Part shown: positions 60,666 to 64,000 of the stretch, in pieces
How positions within the stretch are numbered: the stretch's first letter is position 1
How the letters are laid out: the number at the start of each line of letters is the position of its first letter
NCBI GenBank assembly: GCA_003508835.1
Contig: PUFA01000532.1
Span: 124,001 to 188,000, forward strand
Origin: Eonycteris spelaea
Lineage: Eukaryota; Chordata; Mammalia; Chiroptera; Pteropodidae
Reading direction: 5' to 3'
DNA length: 64,000 nt
Notes under the pieces: model-generated
The model's database searches: none
What the model was told of the DNA's origin: nothing
The model's input: the letters and a program-made list of their open reading frames with translations, nothing else
Translations under genes and position numbers: made by a program

Positions 60666-62735
60666 CCCCATTGTCTCTTGCAGGCCTTCCAGCTTCACAG
60701 GACACCCTAATTAACAGAGCTCATATAGACCAGGCCTTCCCATCATCAGTGGTCAGCATGTGGAACTCTTCCCCTTCAACAGGCTTGGAGGAGAAGCACA
60801 GAGCTGCCCCTACCTGGACCCCTTCTTCCCTAATGGAGGTGTCCCAGAGGCTCAGAGAGTCTGCCCCTGACCCCATCCTCTGGGCCTGGGGACTGCAGTT
60901 GGCCTGACTTCCCTGGCTCTCAGGTATTTTATTCACACCTGTTGTATCCTCAGGGTCAAACAGATCTTTGATGGGACGGTGCAGGCAGAAACTTCTGACC
61001 TTGTCTCTCTGGCCATGAACTCGTGAAGCCTTCACCATTCCATGTCTCTCTGTCTCTGTCTCTGTCTCTGTCTGTCTGTCTGTCTCTCTCTCCTTTCCCA
61101 TGCCCCACACAGGTATTCCTGAACACATCCTTCTTTCTGAGTGAATGCATAATTACCAAATATTACTATCAGCCTGGAATTTGTGGTAGGGGGCAATGTT
61201 GTGCTATGTAATTCCTGCTAGGCCACCCAGCCACATACAGGGAAACCCTTGGCCTCCCTCCTCCCACCTGTCATTTTTATAGTTCCTGGGAATGCATAGA
61301 AGGTGATCCTAGAACTTCACTCCACAATTCCTGTGGACTCAAGCCTCTGTTGTTCCAGAATTTCCCAGAGAAGGGCAAAATCCACAGCCTAGGAAAAACC
61401 TCCCCAAACCCACTGCCTATCCAGTTCCACTTTGGACTATAGCAACCTGTCCCAAGGCAACCCTTTAAATCTTAGGGGCAGAAAGTGGAGTATTTAAGGT
61501 TTGGGATGCAGGGACACTCACTGTGGGATTTCCAGATAGGCCCACAACTCTGCACACACTTCCCCTCCTGGAAATGGAGATGACCTTGGCAGTTCAAGGT
61601 CTGCCACTAGAACACAGTGACCAAGAGTCTTGTCTACTCACCAAGTAAAGGCGGAGGATCATCTTTAGCTGATCTGTTTTGTGAACCTGGTTCACAGACA
61701 CATCAGCTCCCTCTTATCTCTGCCCTGCAGTGAGGGGCAGTTGCCCAGGTGATCAGGACCGAACAGGCACAGGGCTGGGTGGTAGGCCGTAACTGTTGGA
61801 GCTGTCTTCATGCACAGGCCTCCTAGGGCCCATCCTTCCAGCTCATCCCTCACCCAATCTCACAGACTCTTCCTGCTGCAAACCCAAGCTATGGGAATCC
61901 TGCAGGTTCCTCAGTCTGTATTCATGGCAACCCCCTGGGAGACTTCTTCTCGGCCAACAATCTTCTTATTCCAGAACATACTATGCTCAGTCTGCCTCCT
62001 GTTTGCCCCCCTGGCATCTCCAGGTCACTTCCGGCAGTAAGTATCTGGGGTCCTACCCCTGCACCTCCACCACCCAGGGCTCCTGTTCAGTGGGCTCACA
62101 GTTGTCAGTTGAATTTTGCAGTCTGAGCTTGTCTCCAGAAGAAGCTTTTAACCACTCAGGGAAAGGTTGGGTGGGCACACTGCTGGGCCAGCAGAGCCTA
62201 TGACGAGGCTCCTGATACCTTGAGCCTCCCCATAGTTAAAGGTAGAGCCCCTGAAATTTTTGTCAGGGAACATTCTTCCAGCTTTGCCCTGTGTCCTCCA
62301 ACTCTCATCCTGACCAAACACCTATTGGGCTTCTCTCTAATACTGACTGCACCATTCCTGGATGCCTTAGGTAATGCAAGTTCCCTTCCCCTCATTGTGA
62401 CATGGGGTCCCAAACTTTGACCCAGTCTTTCCTATATGTACCCGAGGGCCCTATCTCCTTGATTAGCCAAGATTCACTAACCAAATAAGGGGCTACTATT
62501 GACCTCTAGGAGTGTGAACTAAGGGCAATGTACCCCAGAGAGTGGAACCCACTTCTTGGTTCTGGCAGCTTCACAGGATAGCAGCCCCAGTAATCTTCCC
62601 AGAAACACAAGTCCTCCGTTGGTCTTGGATACAACTAAGACCCAGGGTCTCAAAAACCCTGCAAACCCCAGTACCCCTTGGTACTGGAGGGTCCTACCCA
62701 ACATCTTTAAGTAATGTTAGCCCTGTCAGTGCCCT
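60666..62735. other. GC-rich stretch upstream of class I pol, unassigned
   Basis: About 2 kb of GC-rich sequence. If the provirus detected at 62740 is longer, gag and protease should lie here, but I see no matrix start, Cys-His box or Asp-Thr-Gly protease motif. The + frames at 61796-62203 and 61810-62040 are not recognisable. Confidence 0.35.
61042..61093. repeat. (TCTCTG/TGTC)n low-complexity tract
   Basis: Repeated TCTG and TCTC units, about 50 bp. Confidence 0.95.
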
Positions 62736-62739
62736 TGTA

Positions 62740-63960
62740 ACACCCTAGTTTTAAGGAAAAAAGTCAAAGAGGAAATATTGGTTGATCCACAATAATCTCA
62801 GGGCAGTCAATAACACAGTTGTTCCCAAACCCTGCACCTTCCTCTCCCAGGTCCTGTGGAATTCTTAGCACCACACTGTCCTTGGTTTGAAAGATGCTTA
62901 CTTCTGTAACCATTACACCCAGACCCACTTTCAAAGAGAAAGATGCAAAGACCTTCAGGATCAGCCAATACACATGGACAGTTCTCCCTCAGGCCTCCCA
63001 GATAGCCCTCTTCTGGACAGACACCAGAAAGAGACTTCAGGGACCAAAGCTAAAAAATGACACTTTATTAAAATATGTGGATGACTTACTTATTGTCAGC
63101 AAGACCTCCAGGGTTCTCAGGATAATACTGTGAGAACACTAAATTGTTTAACTGAGAGGTTACAAGGTGTCTCTCAAAGGGCCGAATCTCCTACAGCAGG
63201 TTCAGTATCTCAGGTTCATCTTTACACCCAGGGCTGAATGCATGATCCTCACAGGAAACAGTCCATCTTATCACCGTGGGTTTCAAGCAGTGGGAAGGAG
63301 CTGAGGGACTCTCTAGAAATGGCAGGTTCAGTTGCCTTTGGGGTCAAATTTTGGAATAACTGCAACACCCCTTTATTAAACCATGCAGAGAGAAGAGAGG
63401 AGCCCCTTCTGTTGTAACTCTCTGGATGTCAACAGGCACTGAGAGCTTAAAGAACACCTTGGACAGGGTGCTAGCCCTGGACCTCCCTGACCAAAGAACC
63501 CCTTCCTTTCACGTGTTCACAGGAGATCAGTGCAGGCACTGGGAGTGCTGGCCCAGAAGCCAGGCCCTTCCCTGAGGCCATAGACCACTTTCCCAAACAA
63601 CTGGACTTGGTTACCCAGTGGCGGTCTTGTTGCCTAAGCATAATAGCGGCCACTGCCTGGCCGTAAGGGAACCTTCTAAGTTGACTGCAGGATGTTCTCT
63701 TTGGATGTGCAGCCCCCATCAGGTCTGAGTTTCCCTGGATACCGAAGGACACTCATGACAGGGTGGGACAATAATGGGCTTTGGTACCTGACACCCCAGA
63801 CCTTACCTTGAAGGTCTGCCAAACTATAAATCTTACCACTTCTCCCTGACAACATCCAAGGGGACCCAGAACACAGATGCCTGGAAATTCTAGAACAAAA
63901 GATGCTGAAGTGGTTTACTGATGGTGACAAGGTTTAGGAAAAGGGAGGGATTGTAGAAAA
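62740..63960 (+). pseudogene. pol: Class I (gamma-like) endogenous retrovirus pol remnant: reverse transcriptase and RNase H
   Basis: Broken frames on the + strand carry, in order: an 'NLRAVNNTVVPKP' segment from the fingers (about 62795), 'GLKDAYFC' in the palm (about 62884), a 'QYTWTVLPQ' segment (about 62965), the active-site 'YVDDLLIV' (about 63077), a thumb-like 'VQYLRF' (63207), a connection segment, and an RNase H start with 'WFTDGD' (about 63911). Reverse transcriptase copies the viral RNA to DNA; RNase H removes the RNA strand. The aspartate pair of the active site is kept, but several frameshifts and stops (for example in 62860-63060 and after 63130) make the copy inactive. The window ends inside RNase H. 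The motif spacing suits gammaretrovirus-like class I elements; no LTR belonging to it is identified in the window. Confidence 0.85.
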
Positions 63961-64000
63961 GCTGGACATGCTGTCGTGAGCTCACATGGGTAAAGAAGCT

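Noticed and set aside
60721..61159. Minus-strand frames with Arg/Asp/Thr/Glu repeats
   Set aside because: The repeats are the antisense of the TCTCTG low-complexity tract, not a protein feature.
1..64000. CRISPR arrays, operons, bacterial promoters or prophage-like features
   Set aside because: Sequence is mammalian; no regularly spaced identical repeats with unique spacers and no bacterial gene organisation.
1..64000. Mitochondrial insertions and CpG islands
   Set aside because: No stretch resembling mitochondrial coding or rRNA sequence and no dense CpG block was noticed by eye; an automated search could still find short ones.

Overview
The window is mammalian nuclear DNA with no intact protein-coding gene, no canonical tRNA and no functional rRNA gene that I can support. 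It is mostly AT-rich intergenic or deep intronic sequence built from layered retroelement insertions. The best taxonomic clue is a complete SINE at 8888-9114 made of an antisense 5S rRNA-like body plus an A-rich tail and flanked by a perfect 15-bp target duplication; 5S-rRNA-derived SINEs are known from fruit bats (MEG-RS/MEG-RL type). L1 3' ends with a bat-like 'ACATTGGTTAATA' signature (10.3 and 54.8 kb) agree. A bat, probably a pteropodid, is therefore my inference.

Layout. 0-9 kb: a MaLR LTR fragment at the left edge, a (GT)n tract, two ERVL-type LTRs in opposite orientation (3.2-3.7 and 6.8-7.4 kb) and the 5S SINE. 10-12 kb: L1 3' ends and a small tandem triplication. 12.2-19.0 kb: a HAL1-type (half-L1) element on the + strand, split by a 4.46-kb class II (betaretrovirus-like) endogenous provirus with both LTRs, a lysine-type primer-binding site, a polypurine tract and decayed gag, pol (RNase H end and integrase) and env; the stretch from gag to RNase H is missing. 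20-27 kb: ancient repeats, a MIR and a processed RPL21 pseudogene on the minus strand. 28.5-30.1 kb: a GC-richer block I cannot assign. 30.5-33.3 kb: a degenerate ~75-bp tandem repeat and a head-to-head pair of related gamma-type LTRs enclosing unassigned sequence. 33-42 kb: L1 and LTR relics, a MER5A-like DNA transposon and unassigned sequence.

43.3-47.8 kb: an old minus-strand L1 interrupted by a second, unbroken copy of the same HAL1-like family (44260-46524), with target duplications. That copy preserves the sequence into which the provirus at 13.7 kb inserted. 48.8-50.8 kb: GC-rich, unassigned. 51.2-55.5 kb: a composite of minus-strand L1/HAL1 pieces. 55.5-62.7 kb: mostly unassigned, with MIR and MaLR fragments. 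62.7-64.0 kb: decayed reverse transcriptase/RNase H of a class I (gammaretrovirus-like) provirus on the + strand, running off the window.

Nothing here forms a working pathway. The main interest is the order of nested insertions, unusual LTR arrangements and three unassigned blocks. All family names come from remembered consensus features, not from a database search.
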